A DNA stretch of 32,400 bases from assembly GCF_000372725.1 (NCBI RefSeq), contig NW_005200690.1, positions 632,773 through 665,172 on the forward strand, given 5' to 3'. Below, piece after piece: positions 1 through 9,203 of the stretch. Under the pieces are notes generated by a model that was not told the DNA's origin, ran no database searches, and saw nothing but the letters and a program-made list of their open reading frames with translations. The DNA is from Emiliania huxleyi CCMP1516 (taxonomy: Eukaryota; Haptophyta; Isochrysidales; Noelaerhabdaceae). Both the position numbers and the translations under genes were made by a program. Positions within the stretch are counted from its first letter, which is position 1; every line of letters starts with the position of its first letter.

Positions 1-1868
1 CCCGCCGTCTACAGGCGAACTTCCTCCGCGTGTCTCCCCACATCTCCCCACACCTCCCCACACCTCCCCCACACCTCCCCACATCTCCCCACATCTCCCC
101 ACATCTCCCCACATCTCCCCACATCTCCCCACATCTCCCCCACATCTCCCCACATCTCCCCACACCTCCCCACATCTCCCCACATCTCCCCACATCTCCC
201 CACATCTCCCCACATCTCCCCACATCTCCCCACAGGCGGGCCGCCAGACGCAGGCTTTGGCGGCTTCGCGGGCGGCGGCGCCCCCGCCCCGCCGCCGTAC
301 GCAAAGCCGGTGAAGAAGGGGACGGGCATGCAGCTGGGCGCGAAAAAGGGGCTCGGCGGCGCGTCGCTGCTGCAGGCGATGGCGCAGGAGGGCGAGATCG
401 CCGACTTGGGAGCGCCGCCGCCGGGCGCCGCTGTTGGCGCCGCGGGCGCCGCCGCCGCCGCCGCCCAGTCGAATGCGCCGGTGCAGCTGCTGCTGGAGGA
501 GAAGCTGACGCTGTCCGTGCAGCGGGACGGGGGGCTGCAGAGCATGGAGGTGTCTGGCGGGCTGCAGCTGCTCATCACCGACCCCTCGTGCGACAAGGTG
601 TACGTGCAGCTCGGCCTCGGCAGCAACCCGGGCTACCAGTTCAAGACGCGCCCAGACACCAGTCACGGAAGGAAGTCATCCCTCAACAGTGAGGAAGGAC
701 TGCCATGAGGAATGAACTAGGCACCCAAACATCGACAAGGCAAAGTACAGCGCGCAGGCCGTCCTTATACCGCACCACCCACGGGACTGAACCCACACTG
801 GATTCGATACTCTGGAGGTATGGTACGCAGGCCGTCCTCGGGCTGCGCGACGCCTCGCGCGCATTCCCCGCAAACTCCGCGCTCGGCGTGCTCAAGTGGC
901 GTTTCCTCACGACGGAGGACTCGCACGCGCCGCTGCTGCTCACGTGCTGGCGCGCCTAACCCTCCCCTTCCCCCACGGTACCCGGAAACACCCTCCCCTA
1001 CCCCACGGTACCCGAACCCACCTGCCCACGTGCTGGCCCGCGCGGCCCTAGCGGCTGACAGCGAGCCACCTGTGCTCCAGCTAGCACAGGAGAAGACGCG
1101 TCTCCGGCTGTGCTCGCTGTTACAGCCACCTCCCCTGTATTCGCACGTGCACATGCACATGCACGTGCACATGCACATGCACATGCACATGCACATGCGC
1201 CGCACAGTCGAGTGCCTCCCGCCACCCCCGCCCACAAACTTAGTGCGCGTGGTGGGTGGGCCGCCTTCTCGTGGTGGTCGGCAAGGCCGTGGCCAGTGCG
1301 CAGTGCCCCTGCCCCCACCCTCGGCTGCCTTTCTCCATACGTTAGGCCGACGGCGACGGGCGACACGTTCGAGGTGACCCTCGAGTACGAGCTCCAGGGC
1401 GAGCGCGAGCTGCGCGACGTGCGCATCGCCATCCCGCTCGGCTGCCCGCCGACGTCGCAGCAGACCGAGCTCGGCGACGTGTCGTACGACGCGCGCGCAA
1501 AGGCGCTGGTGTGGGCCATCTCGGGGAATCTCGGGGGATCTCGGGTGATCTCGGGTAATCTCGGGTAGGCGCTGGTGTGGCACATTCCGATCGTCGACGC
1601 CTCCAACGCGTCGGCAAACATGGAGTTCGTCGCGCCCGCCGCATCGGCAAGACGCCCCCTTCCCCCTCTCCCCGCGGGCGGCCTCTCGCACGGAGCCTCT
1701 CGGAGCGGTCTGTAGGCGGACGCATTCTTCCCCATCGACGTCGCCTTCTCGTCGCCAAAGACCCTGTGCGAGCTCGAAGTCACGGGCGTCCATCTCGCAG
1801 ACGGGTCCGGCGCCGCGCCCTACTCGACGGCGGGCGGCATGGTGGTCGATTCGTACACCGTGGTCTGA
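1..1868 (+). CDS. Coatomer subunit delta (delta-COP), C-terminal part
   Basis: Subunit of the COPI coat, which drives retrograde Golgi-to-ER vesicle transport. The 5' end lies outside the window. Exons chosen by phase and by resemblance to animal delta-COP: 1-14, 236-647, 721-757, 831-943, 1346-1502, 1569-1646, 1716-1868 (stop TGA); together 320 residues in one frame. The linker (GGPPDAGFGGFAGGG, then MQLGAKKG) is followed by the mu-homology domain. Diagnostic stretches are LLLEEKLTLSVQRDGGLQSM, KTHPNIDKAKY, FPANSALGVLKWRFLTTEDS, VTLEYELQGERELRDVRIAI, LVWHIPIVDASN and ADAFFPIDVAF. All introns except 944-1345 begin with GC. The 944-1345 donor is the least certain; the GT used here drops a Cys-Trp that animal proteins keep. 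Family assignment is confident. Confidence 0.93.
36..230. repeat. Minisatellite filling delta-COP intron 15-235
   Basis: About twenty imperfect copies of a 10-bp unit, CCCCACATCT, with occasional CACC variants and an extra C. It fills nearly the whole GC-AG intron between exons 1-14 and 236-647. The same unit family, as CCCCATATCT or CCCCATACCT, recurs in introns at 12068-12100 and 32291-32400 and in reverse at 32117-32160. Confidence 0.95.
758..830 (+). mobile_element. Introner-like element forming a whole delta-COP intron
   Basis: This 73-bp GC-AG intron contains a sequence (about 768-831) that matches the reverse strand at 16716-16779 in 62 of 64 positions. The intron is bounded by a perfect 13-bp direct repeat, CGCAGGCCGTCCT, at 753-765 and 826-838, exactly one intron length apart. 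Each copy contains the AG|GC junction, one serving as donor and the other as acceptor. The element ends resemble each other in inverse orientation (TACCGCACCACCC against TACCATACCCCC). Splicing gives the expected reading QAVLGLRD. An insertion that duplicated its target and became an intron at once is the simplest explanation. Confidence 0.75.
1146..1199. repeat. (CACATG)n microsatellite in a delta-COP intron
   Basis: About nine copies of CACATG with CACGTG variants lie inside intron 944-1345. The alternating purine-pyrimidine run is of the Z-DNA-prone type. No coding role is seen. Confidence 0.9.
1503..1568 (+). repeat. Minisatellite intron bounded by a 14-bp direct repeat
   Basis: This 66-bp GC-AG intron of delta-COP is filled by a roughly 10-bp unit, GATCTCGGGT. 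AGGCGCTGGTGTGG occurs at 1501-1514 and again at 1567-1580, again exactly one intron length apart. The first copy supplies the donor and the second the acceptor plus the next codons. Removing the intron gives AKALVWHIPIVD, which matches delta-COP. Confidence 0.85.
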
Positions 1869-2291
1869 GCCGGCGCCCTAGGCCGCAGCAGTAGAAGGCG
1901 CTTGCCACTGCGGAGCGCCAGCTGTTTGCGGAGATGGGGAGAAACCATGAGCAGTCGCCGCGCGCACCTCAGAGACGAGCGAGTAGGGCTGCGGGGGTGT
2001 GACACTGTCAGAGGCAGCTGTCAGGCCCGGTGTGGAGGCGCGGCCCAACGCGCAGCGCCGGCGGGGGTGCGCCGTTTTATATGAGAACGCTGAAAACGAA
2101 TTTGAGAGCGCATCGACGAACGAGAGAGTCTGTCGAGAGCACTGGAGTGCGGCTTGATCCTGCTCGCGCATGCGGCGCACACCACCCCACACGCCCACAG
2201 CCACACATATACACGTTCACGTACACGTCGTTTAACGGCGTTACTCTCGCACACACCGGTCACCGCACACTCCAGACAAGCCACCCTCTTG
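1869..2291. other. Intergenic, between convergent genes
   Basis: This stretch separates the delta-COP stop from the stop of the next gene on the opposite strand. It holds a CA-rich tract near 2190-2235 and no convincing coding sequence or AATAAA-type signal. Confidence 0.6.
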
Positions 2292-4093
2292 TCACTCGGC
2301 GTGCTCGATGACAGCGCGGATCTCCTCCACCTTGTCGCGCAGCTCTGCGTCCTGCCCACTAGTGCCCGGCTGGCCCACGATGCCGTCGGCGATGCGCCGC
2401 ACCGTCTCGACGAAGGCGATCCGCTCTGCCGGCTGAAGCTCGTCCAAGACCTGCGCAAGCGAGGCGGTCGGCGGGTGCAGACTAGTCCCGGCCTCCCGAA
2501 CCGGCCTCGGCCCTCCCCAGCACCCTGCCTAGCCCTCCCTCCCTCCCTCCCCCCACCCACCCACCGCTCCCTTCCTACGCCGCCTCCTTGAGCGTTAGCT
2601 CCCGCCGCGAAGCCGGCGACGCCAGCGAGCAAATGTACCGCACCTGCTCGGATGTAGGACATGTGTGCGTCGGGAGGTTGCTGTCTCGGAATGGCTCGAA
2701 CGGGTTCTCGTCGGAGGCATCTCAAAGGCTCGGAGGTTGCTTAGATTTGCTCCGAGCTCCCAAGTGTGTCTCAGAAATGCTCGGAGGGGTGTGTCTCGCT
2801 AGAGAGTCAGGTACGACGCCTGCTTGATGTCGTCGTCGCGCTCCCTCGCCAGCATCGAGTACACACCCTGCTTCACCAGCCGCAGCACCTAGCACCACAC
2901 CCCTCCGTGAGGCGCATCCGCGACTAGCCGCTCGCAGCGGAGCCGCGGCCGCACCAGCAGCCACTGCTGCCCCTCCACACCGCCGCTGCCCGCCGCTCCG
3001 CCGCCGCCTCCGCCCTCGACCTCAGCCTCGGACGCCTTGCGGGCGGCGGCGGCACGGCCCGCCTCGGCGAGCGCCGCCTGGAGAGACGGCGCGGCGAGGG
3101 GGTGAGGGCCGCCGGGAAAGGGGGCGGCGGCGGCGGCGTCACGGCGCGCCGAGGTGCCCGGCCAAGCGAGCGCCTCCCCCTCCCCCTCCTCGCCCTCCTC
3201 ACCCGCCCCCTCCCCGGCCGGCAGCGCGCCGCCGCCGTCGGCCGCCGCCGCGAGCGCCTCCCACCTCCGGTCCTCCTCGAGGGGCTGGATGCCCCGCGCG
3301 CGCAGCCGCGCCTGCGAAGGGGAGGCGGGAGGCTGGAAGGGGAAGGGGAGCGGGGCGGCGAGTGCGAGGGAGGGCGGCGTCCGGCAGGGGGGTAAGTGTG
3401 GGGTGGGTGAGTGTGCTCCGGCGCCTCCTCCTCCTCGAGGGCGCAGTTGAGGCAGTTGCAAAAGTCGGCGTCGAGCTCGCCGCGCATCGCCTCGGCCGTC
3501 GCCTGCCAAGCAGAGCGGCCCGCCCGTGAGTGGGCGCCTCCTCGCTCTCGCCCGGACCCACCCGCGCAGCCCGCCTTGAGCATCTCGCTGCCGCCGTCCA
3601 CCGCAGCATCGCACAGCTCGCGAAGCTTGTTGAGCTGCTGCCACTGCAGGTCGACGGCGCTGTCGGCGAGCTGCTCGACGGCGCCGATGACGTACTGGTT
3701 CAGCTCGAGCAGAGCGCGCTGCTGCACTGGCGTCGTCACCTGCCCGAGCGCCTGCCGCATCAGGCCCGGAAACTCGGGCCGCATCAGCAGCGGCAGCTGC
3801 GTCGCGAGCCGGCGGTCGAGCTCGGCAGTGTCGAGCGCGGCTGCGTCGTCGCCCGCCTCGCGGAGCAGACCCGTCAGCTCGCCGACGCTCGTGGTGATGG
3901 CCTGCGCCTGCGCTCGCATCAGGTCGGCCGGTGCTGCTGGCTGGCGGAGGTCACGCTGGATCTGATGCTTTGAAAGCTCGAGCGCGTCCATCGCGGGCGG
4001 CGGGAAGCGTGGAAGTGTCCGAACAGGGAGCTGGGCCGCCGCCGCGGGAGAGAAGGCGGGGTAGGGCGTCAAGAACACGACGAGGGCAGTCAT
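2292..4093 (-). CDS. Unrecognised helical protein, multi-exon
   Basis: Family not recognised. Exons: 4093-3575, 3502-3425, from 3311 to about 2900 (end unresolved), 2888-2820, 2643-2584, 2450-2292. Introns 3574-3503, 3424-3312, 2819-2644 and 2583-2451 are GC-AG and keep phase 0, so the exon order is well supported. The product is mostly charged helix: MDALELSKHQIQRDLRQP near the start, then LPLLMRPEFPGLMRQAL, CNCLNCALEEEEARLRARG, LRLVKQGVYSMLARERDDDI, QVRYICSLASPASRRELTL and LDELQPAERIAFVETVRRIA. ATG 4093 gives a hydrophobic leader with AF (MTALVVFLTPYPAFSPAAAA), which could be a plastid or secretory signal; ATG 3991 would omit it. A TAG sits directly before exon 2888, so a short intron or misread must lie around 2889-2930. 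The Ala/Gly/Glu-rich stretch around 3000-3250 may hide another intron. Confidence 0.7.
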
Positions 4094-4132
4094 CGTAACG
4101 CGGTTCGGTCGTTCGGTCGGAGTGCTTCTTCT

Positions 4133-4780
4133 CTACCCCCGCCCTCGCCGTCGCCCTCGCCACCTCTTGCAGAGTGTGGCAGCTATGGGACTTAGGCGAC
4201 AAAACAAAAACGCCGCCGAAGTGCGCATCTTGCGCGCGTTTGTTGATGTTTTCGGCGTCGCCCGCCACCGCCGCCATGGAGATCTGCTGCGTGTGGTGGA
4301 CGACGAAGGAGGAGGCGCTCGCCGACGCCGCCCCGTACACCGTCCGGTCCGTGTTGGTGCCCGCCGCTTCCTTGGCGAACACGTGGAGGAACTGCTTGGT
4401 GGGCGGCGCAATGCCACCCAAAGTTTCACGAGCACCAGCCGCGTTATGGCTTTCTTGACCCACTTCGCGTCGTAGTACTGCGCCCAAATCCACTTGCAGC
4501 CTGCATTCTTCTTGACCCATCCGTCTCCATACAGCGTGGTCTTTGACCCATCCCTTTCCAGTCGAGTGGTCGAGCGGTCCGTCCACCTGACGGCCTCGGC
4601 CACGCTCCTTCGCTTGCACCCCACGACCGCCGTCAACGCCTTGTCCAGCGTGTTTCCAAACCCGTACAGAGGTTGGCCCACCGACGCCACATTGGTCATT
4701 GCCACCATTGAGCATTGTCCCACGAGCCCCTCCCCGACGTCGTCGATCGACTTGAGAGAGAGAGAGATTTTCAATACCAA
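4133..4780 (-). pseudogene. Possible decayed or frameshifted coding region
   Basis: One minus-strand frame (about 4740-4440) reads like protein, with SVGQPLYGFGNTLDKALTAV and GDGWVKKNAGCKWIWAQYYD. It then turns into low-complexity Ser/Arg. In the neighbouring frame a second protein-like stretch begins at about 4430 (GGIAPPTKQFLHVFAKEAAG, then FVVHHTQQISMAAVAGDAEN) and ends near 4180. The switch point has no obvious intron, so a frameshift or an unrecognised splice is implied. The 5' end merges into a dispersed repeat at 4754-4799. I do not recognise the family; this could be a decayed copy of a gene elsewhere. Confidence 0.35.
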
Positions 4781-4799
4781 ACAACTCTAACACTCACAC
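4754..4799. repeat. Dispersed repeat, copy 1 (GA-tract plus ACTCTAACACTCACA)
   Basis: A GAGAGAGATTTT tract followed by CAATACCAAACAACTCTAAC and ACTCACAC. A near-identical copy lies at 13579-13622 and a split version at 14171-14291. Confidence 0.8.
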
Positions 4800-4845
4800 G
4801 TTTCGACTTGATGAGCGGGTAATCTAAACGCGGAAGAGCCACGTA

Positions 4846-4925
4846 CTTAAAATCCCTGTGTGGTGGCGGCGACCGGCGTGCCGTCCTCCCATCCCTTCCC
4901 TTGGGTTGTCGGTTTTCTTTCTTTC
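4846..4925 (-). repeat. Dispersed repeat, copy 1 of a pair with 21369-21442
   Basis: Read on the minus strand, this segment has a AAAGAAAGAAA tract, then GGGATGGGAGGACGGCACGC and CCACCACACAGGGATTTTAA. The same order of blocks occurs on the plus strand at 21369-21442, with a few small indels. No protein is encoded. Confidence 0.75.
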
Positions 4926-5564
4926 TTTCTCGTGAGAGCCACCTCGTGAGCTGTCCTGTGAGCTGTGTGCTGTGTGTTCAGCAGTCCGGACCCGGTGCTA
5001 CGGGCCTACGGCCTAGACGTACGGCCGGTGACAGTGTGCCTGTGTGCCTCGTTCGTGTCGGCTCCCGAGCCAATCGTGTGGAGCGTGTGTGTGCGTGTGG
5101 GCCCGTCCTCCATGCTAGGAGGTGTGTAACACTGACTGACTCACACATACGATTTCCGTTGCCCTTCGAAAATCCCGCGGTTCTAACTGCCATGTCGGCC
5201 GGTCGTCGGCTGCTGCTCTCGCCTCGCTGGCGGCGCGGTCTGGTGCCGCGGCGCCCATCTCTCCTGTGGGCTCGCGGCGGCTCGCCGCCGTGAATCTGAA
5301 CAATAGAATCAATCCGGATTCGTCCCGGCGTGCCGCCAGTGCCGCTTCCTCGCCGATTTTTGGCTCATCCAGTTAGTCGACAAAGTTGCCCTGGAGCTGC
5401 TGCCGCTCGACTGCGCGGCGGAACCGGCCCTTCGCGGCCGAGATGCGATGCGCCGACGCCGGGGCTACGGCTCGGGACCATTTCCAGGCTGTCTCGGGCA
5501 AGTAGGGGCCGAGATTCTTACAGCGGCGCGTACGTTTCTTTTTGTTCTGTGTGTGCGCCCCTCC

Positions 5565-8500
5565 ATGATGCGTGGGGCGGGCGGCGCTTCCTCGGGCGCG
5601 GCAGCGGCAGCGGTGGACGCGCCGCTGCTCGGGCGGCGAGTCGTGCTCGGCGGGCTCTCTTCCTGCCCCGAGCTCAACGGGCAGCGGGGCGTGGCGCGGA
5701 GCTTCGAGGGCGGGCGGTACGCTGTGGCGCTCGAGGGCGGCGGCGAGAGTGTGCGAGTGCGGCCGGGTAATCTGTCGCCAGTGGCGGCGGAGCGGGCGTC
5801 GAGCGGTGGCGTGAGAGTCTCCGATGAGGTCGTGGCAGCAGCTGAGCGAGGCGAGGAGGAGGCGGTGCTGGCGTGGCTTGAGGGCGGGGGGCGGGCCGAC
5901 GCGACGTACGAGAGAGGCAAGGTGAGCGGCGTCACGCTGCTGATGGCCGCCGCCAACCACGGCCACGAGCGGGTGGTTGAGTTGCTGCTGCAGCACGGCG
6001 CGGAGGTCAACCTGCCGAACAGCAATGGCTACACCGCGCTGATGCACGCCTCCCTCCACGGCCATGAGCGGTTGGTCGAGCTTCTGATTCGGCACGGCGC
6101 TGAGATCAACCTGCAGAGCAGCGACGGCTCCACCGCGCTCAGGTTCGCCGCCCGCAACGGATGCGAGCGGGTGGTCGACCTGCTGATTCGGCACGGGGCA
6201 GAGGTTGACTTGCAGGACAGCGAGGGCCGCACCGCGCTGATCTACGCCGCCTTCTTCAACCACCCCGCCGTCGTGCGCCGCTTGCTTCGGGCGGGCGCAG
6301 ATGCGACGGCGCGCAGAGCGAGCAAGACGGCGCTTCAGTGGGCCAAGGAGAAGGGCCACGCCGAGTGCGTAAAGGTCTTGGCTGAGGCGGAGGCGGCTGC
6401 AGACGGCCGGGCAGGGGCGGGCGGCGCTTCCTTGGGCGCGGCAGCAGCAGCGGTGGACGCGCCGCTGCTCGGCCAGCGAGTCGTGCTCGGCGGGCTCTCT
6501 TCCCGTCCCGAGCTGAACGGGCAGCGGGGCGTGGCGCAGAGCTTCGAGGGCGGGCGGTACGCGGTGGCGCTCGAGGGCGGCGGCGAGAGCGTGCGAGTGC
6601 GGCCCGGTAATCTGTCGCCAGTGGCGGCGGAGCGGGCGTCGAGCGGTGGCGTGAGAGTCTCCGATGAGGTCGTGGCAGCGGCTGAGCGAGGCGAGGAGGA
6701 GGCGGTGCTGGCGTGGCTTGAGGGTGGTGGGCGGGCCGACGCGACGTACGAGAGAGACGGCGTGAGCGGCGTCACGCTGCTGATGCGCGCCGCCCAGGAA
6801 GGCCACGAGCGGGTGGTCGAGCTGCTGCTGCAGCACGGCGCTGAGGTCAACCTGCAGGACAGCGACGGCTTCACCGCGCTGATGGCTGCCGCCCAGGAAG
6901 GCCATGAGCGGGTGGTCGAGCTACTGATACGGCGCGGCGTGGAGATCAACCTGCAGGACAGCCAGGGCGGCACCGCGCTGATGTACGCCGCCCTCTTCAA
7001 CCACCTCGCCGTCGTGCGGCGTTTGTTGCAGGCAGGCGCAGACACGGCGGCGCGCGTTGCGAACGGCAAGACAGCGCTGCAGATGGCCAAGGAGCAAGGC
7101 CACGCCGCATGCGTGCGCGCCCTCGGGGAGCATGCGGCGGCGGCGGCGGCGGCTGAGAAGGCGGCGAAGGAGGCGGCGTGGGTTGCGGGGGCGGAGGCGA
7201 GGGAGGCGGAGAGAGCGGCGGCAGAGGCGACTGCGGCGCGGCATGCCGAGGCGCTGCTGGCGGAGGAGGAGGCGGAGAAGGAGGGGCGCGCCAGGGAGAG
7301 CAAGAAGGGCAAGAAGAAGAAGAAGAAGAGCGGCGGCGGCGAGGCAGACAACGCGGCGCCTGGCCCCAGCGCCACCGCCGCTCTGTCGCCGCCAACCCCA
7401 CCGCCAGCCCCATCTCCTCCGCCCGCCGACGCAGCCGCCATCGCCGCGGCGGACGAGGCGCTGCAGCAGGCCGTGGCCGCTGGCTCGTACGAGGGCGTGG
7501 CCAGCGCGCTGGAGGCGTGCAGCGGCCTCGCGAGCCCGGCCGTGCTGGCGGCGGCGAGGCGCGCGCGCGACAAGCTGAAGGAGGCGCGGAGGCGGGACAG
7601 CCAGCGGCTGCGCAAGGCGCATGGCGCGGCGATGGGCGCGCTCAAGTCGCTCGACACAGCAGACAGCCCCTCCGCGCTCCGAGCGGGCATCGCTGCCGCC
7701 AGACCGCACGTGGGCGCGCTGCCTGCCTTGGCCGAGGAGGTGAGCGCGGCGGAGTCGAAGCTGGAAACTCTGTCTGTCGCCGAGCCGGCCGCGGCGGAAG
7801 AGGCGGCTGTTGCCCGGCCCGTCGAGCTAGCCCTGTCGGACCTCACCGCGGCTACCGACGGGTTCGCCGACGGGAAGCTGATTGGCAGCGGCGGCTTCAG
7901 CCACGTCTACGAGGCGTCGGCCGACCTCCACCTCTCCCTCGCCGCGCCTCCGCAGCTGCGCCACTTGCCGCTCGTCGTCAAGCGGGCAAAGTCGGGCCAG
8001 TCGGGCGGCTTGTCGCGGGCGGAGCTCGAGGTCAAGCTTCTCAAGGCGGTGAGCCACCCGCACTTGCTGCCGCTGCTCGGCTACTGCCTCTCGCCCGACG
8101 GCGTCTGCCTCCTCTCGCCGCTGATGCGCGGCGGCTCGCTCGAGGCGCGGCTGCGTATCTCGGATCCCGACCGTGCTGCGCAGCTCCGGCGGCTGGGGAT
8201 GGTAGAGCCGCCGAGGCCGCTGACGTGGCGGCAGCGCGTTCGCATTGCTTGCGAGGCGACCGAGGCGCTCGTCTACCTCCACTCAAAGGATATCGTGCAC
8301 CGCGACGTCAAGCCGGACAACATCCTGCTCGACGAGAAGCTGACCGCCGTGCTCGCCGACACGGGCTTCGCCAAGGACCAGCGTCCCGACGCCTCTGTCC
8401 GCTACCGCTCGACTGCCCTCTACATGTCCACTGGCTACCTCTGCCCCTCTATCTCCAAGGGGGGCGAGTATTCGAGCAAGACCGACGGCTACGCCATTGG

Positions 8501-9203
8501 CATCACCCTCCTCGTCTGCCTCACCAGCCGCTCCGAGGTGCAGCTGACCGACCGGTGCGAGGACGAGTTTGACGGACTCTGGACCAACATCGACGCGTCC
8601 CAGATCGCAGACGCGGCGGCGGGGTGGCCTGAGACGGCGGCGCGCGCTGTCAAGGACCTCGCCAAGGCGGGAGACGGGCAGAAGAGTCTCTGTCACGACA
8701 GCTTGCGCAACCGCTGCACGCTGCCCGTGGCTCTCACGACGCTCCGGGGGCTGCTGTCTGGCGCGCAGGGCGGGGCGGGGGTGGAGGAGGCTGCGCCGGC
8801 ACCTGGAGACGAGGCCGCTGCGGCAGCCGCCCGCACCACCGGGTACGAGCCTTCGCCGCTCTCGGTGCAGGTGCGCGGCATGCGCACGTCCGGCGACGCG
8901 CAGGCGCGAATCCAGGACAACATGCTGCTCGCCTTCAAGACGCTGATGCCACGCCTCGACGCTGCTTACGCCTCGCGCTCTGCGGCGGCGCCCGAAGGCT
9001 TCGAGGAGCGCATCAACTTTTGGCACCGCGAGTGCGGCCTGCCGACCGAGCTGCGGAGCCAGCTGCACTCGCTGCGCATCTGGGCGAACGCGGCGAGGCA
9101 CCACGACGCGGCGAGGTGGAGGAGGGACGGGCCGCGCAGCGAGCGGGAGGCGTCGCGGCTCGTGGCGGCGGCGACGGAGGCGATCGGGGCGCTCGAGGGG
9201 TAA
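5565..9203 (+). CDS. Ankyrin-repeat protein kinase with duplicated N-terminal module
   Basis: Intronless, 1212 residues from ATG 5565, the first of two adjacent ATGs. An upstream in-frame ATG at 5448 would add an unlikely Arg-rich lead. Order: SH3-like motif (PELNGQRGVARSFEGGRYAV, residues 22-70), five ankyrin repeats (about 121-275), a second copy of the motif and four ankyrin repeats (to about 520), a Lys tract (about 580-590), a Ser/Thr kinase domain (755-1062) and a helical C-terminal domain (about 1100-1212). The kinase has the Gly loop IGSGGFSHVYEA (about 772), VVKRAK lysine and HRDVKPDNIL (about 912). DFG is replaced by DTG (about 932), keeping the metal-binding Asp. The Glu of the usual P-E motif appears to be Ser (GYLCPS). 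It resembles plant RLK/IRAK kinases but has no membrane segment. Targets unknown. Confidence 0.88.
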   Translation: MMRGAGGASSGAAAAAVDAPLLGRRVVLGGLSSCPELNGQRGVARSFEGGRYAVALEGGGESVRVRPGNLSPVAAERASSGGVRVSDEVVAAAERGEEEAVLAWLEGGGRADATYERGKVSGVTLLMAAANHGHERVVELLLQHGAEVNLPNSNGYTALMHASLHGHERLVELLIRHGAEINLQSSDGSTALRFAARNGCERVVDLLIRHGAEVDLQDSEGRTALIYAAFFNHPAVVRRLLRAGADATARRASKTALQWAKEKGHAECVKVLAEAEAAADGRAGAGGASLGAAAAAVDAPLLGQRVVLGGLSSRPELNGQRGVAQSFEGGRYAVALEGGGESVRVRPGNLSPVAAERASSGGVRVSDEVVAAAERGEEEAVLAWLEGGGRADATYERDGVSGVTLLMRAAQEGHERVVELLLQHGAEVNLQDSDGFTALMAAAQEGHERVVELLIRRGVEINLQDSQGGTALMYAALFNHLAVVRRLLQAGADTAARVANGKTALQMAKEQGHAACVRALGEHAAAAAAAEKAAKEAAWVAGAEAREAERAAAEATAARHAEALLAEEEAEKEGRARESKKGKKKKKKSGGGEADNAAPGPSATAALSPPTPPPAPSPPPADAAAIAAADEALQQAVAAGSYEGVASALEACSGLASPAVLAAARRARDKLKEARRRDSQRLRKAHGAAMGALKSLDTADSPSALRAGIAAARPHVGALPALAEEVSAAESKLETLSVAEPAAAEEAAVARPVELALSDLTAATDGFADGKLIGSGGFSHVYEASADLHLSLAAPPQLRHLPLVVKRAKSGQSGGLSRAELEVKLLKAVSHPHLLPLLGYCLSPDGVCLLSPLMRGGSLEARLRISDPDRAAQLRRLGMVEPPRPLTWRQRVRIACEATEALVYLHSKDIVHRDVKPDNILLDEKLTAVLADTGFAKDQRPDASVRYRSTALYMSTGYLCPSISKGGEYSSKTDGYAIGITLLVCLTSRSEVQLTDRCEDEFDGLWTNIDASQIADAAAGWPETAARAVKDLAKAGDGQKSLCHDSLRNRCTLPVALTTLRGLLSGAQGGAGVEEAAPAPGDEAAAAAARTTGYEPSPLSVQVRGMRTSGDAQARIQDNMLLAFKTLMPRLDAAYASRSAAAPEGFEERINFWHRECGLPTELRSQLHSLRIWANAARHHDAARWRRDGPRSEREASRLVAAATEAIGALEG
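5581..7126 (+). repeat. Tandem duplication of the SH3-like/ankyrin module
   Basis: The sequence at 5581 recurs at 6421, an offset of exactly 840 bp (280 codons), so the frame is kept. Similarity is very high through about 5950 and its partner at 6790, then drops in the ankyrin repeats. The second unit has four rather than five repeats; a 99-bp (33-residue) unit is missing or was added. Confidence 0.9.

Noticed and set aside
9..692. Long open frames over the CCCCACATCT array
   Set aside because: They translate the minisatellite itself and antisense of the delta-COP exon; the array is intron sequence between well-supported exons.
5373..6905. 510-residue minus-strand frame opposite the ankyrin kinase
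   Set aside because: It is the antisense shadow of GC-rich ankyrin repeats; its own repeats mirror those of the plus-strand gene, which has clear domains.
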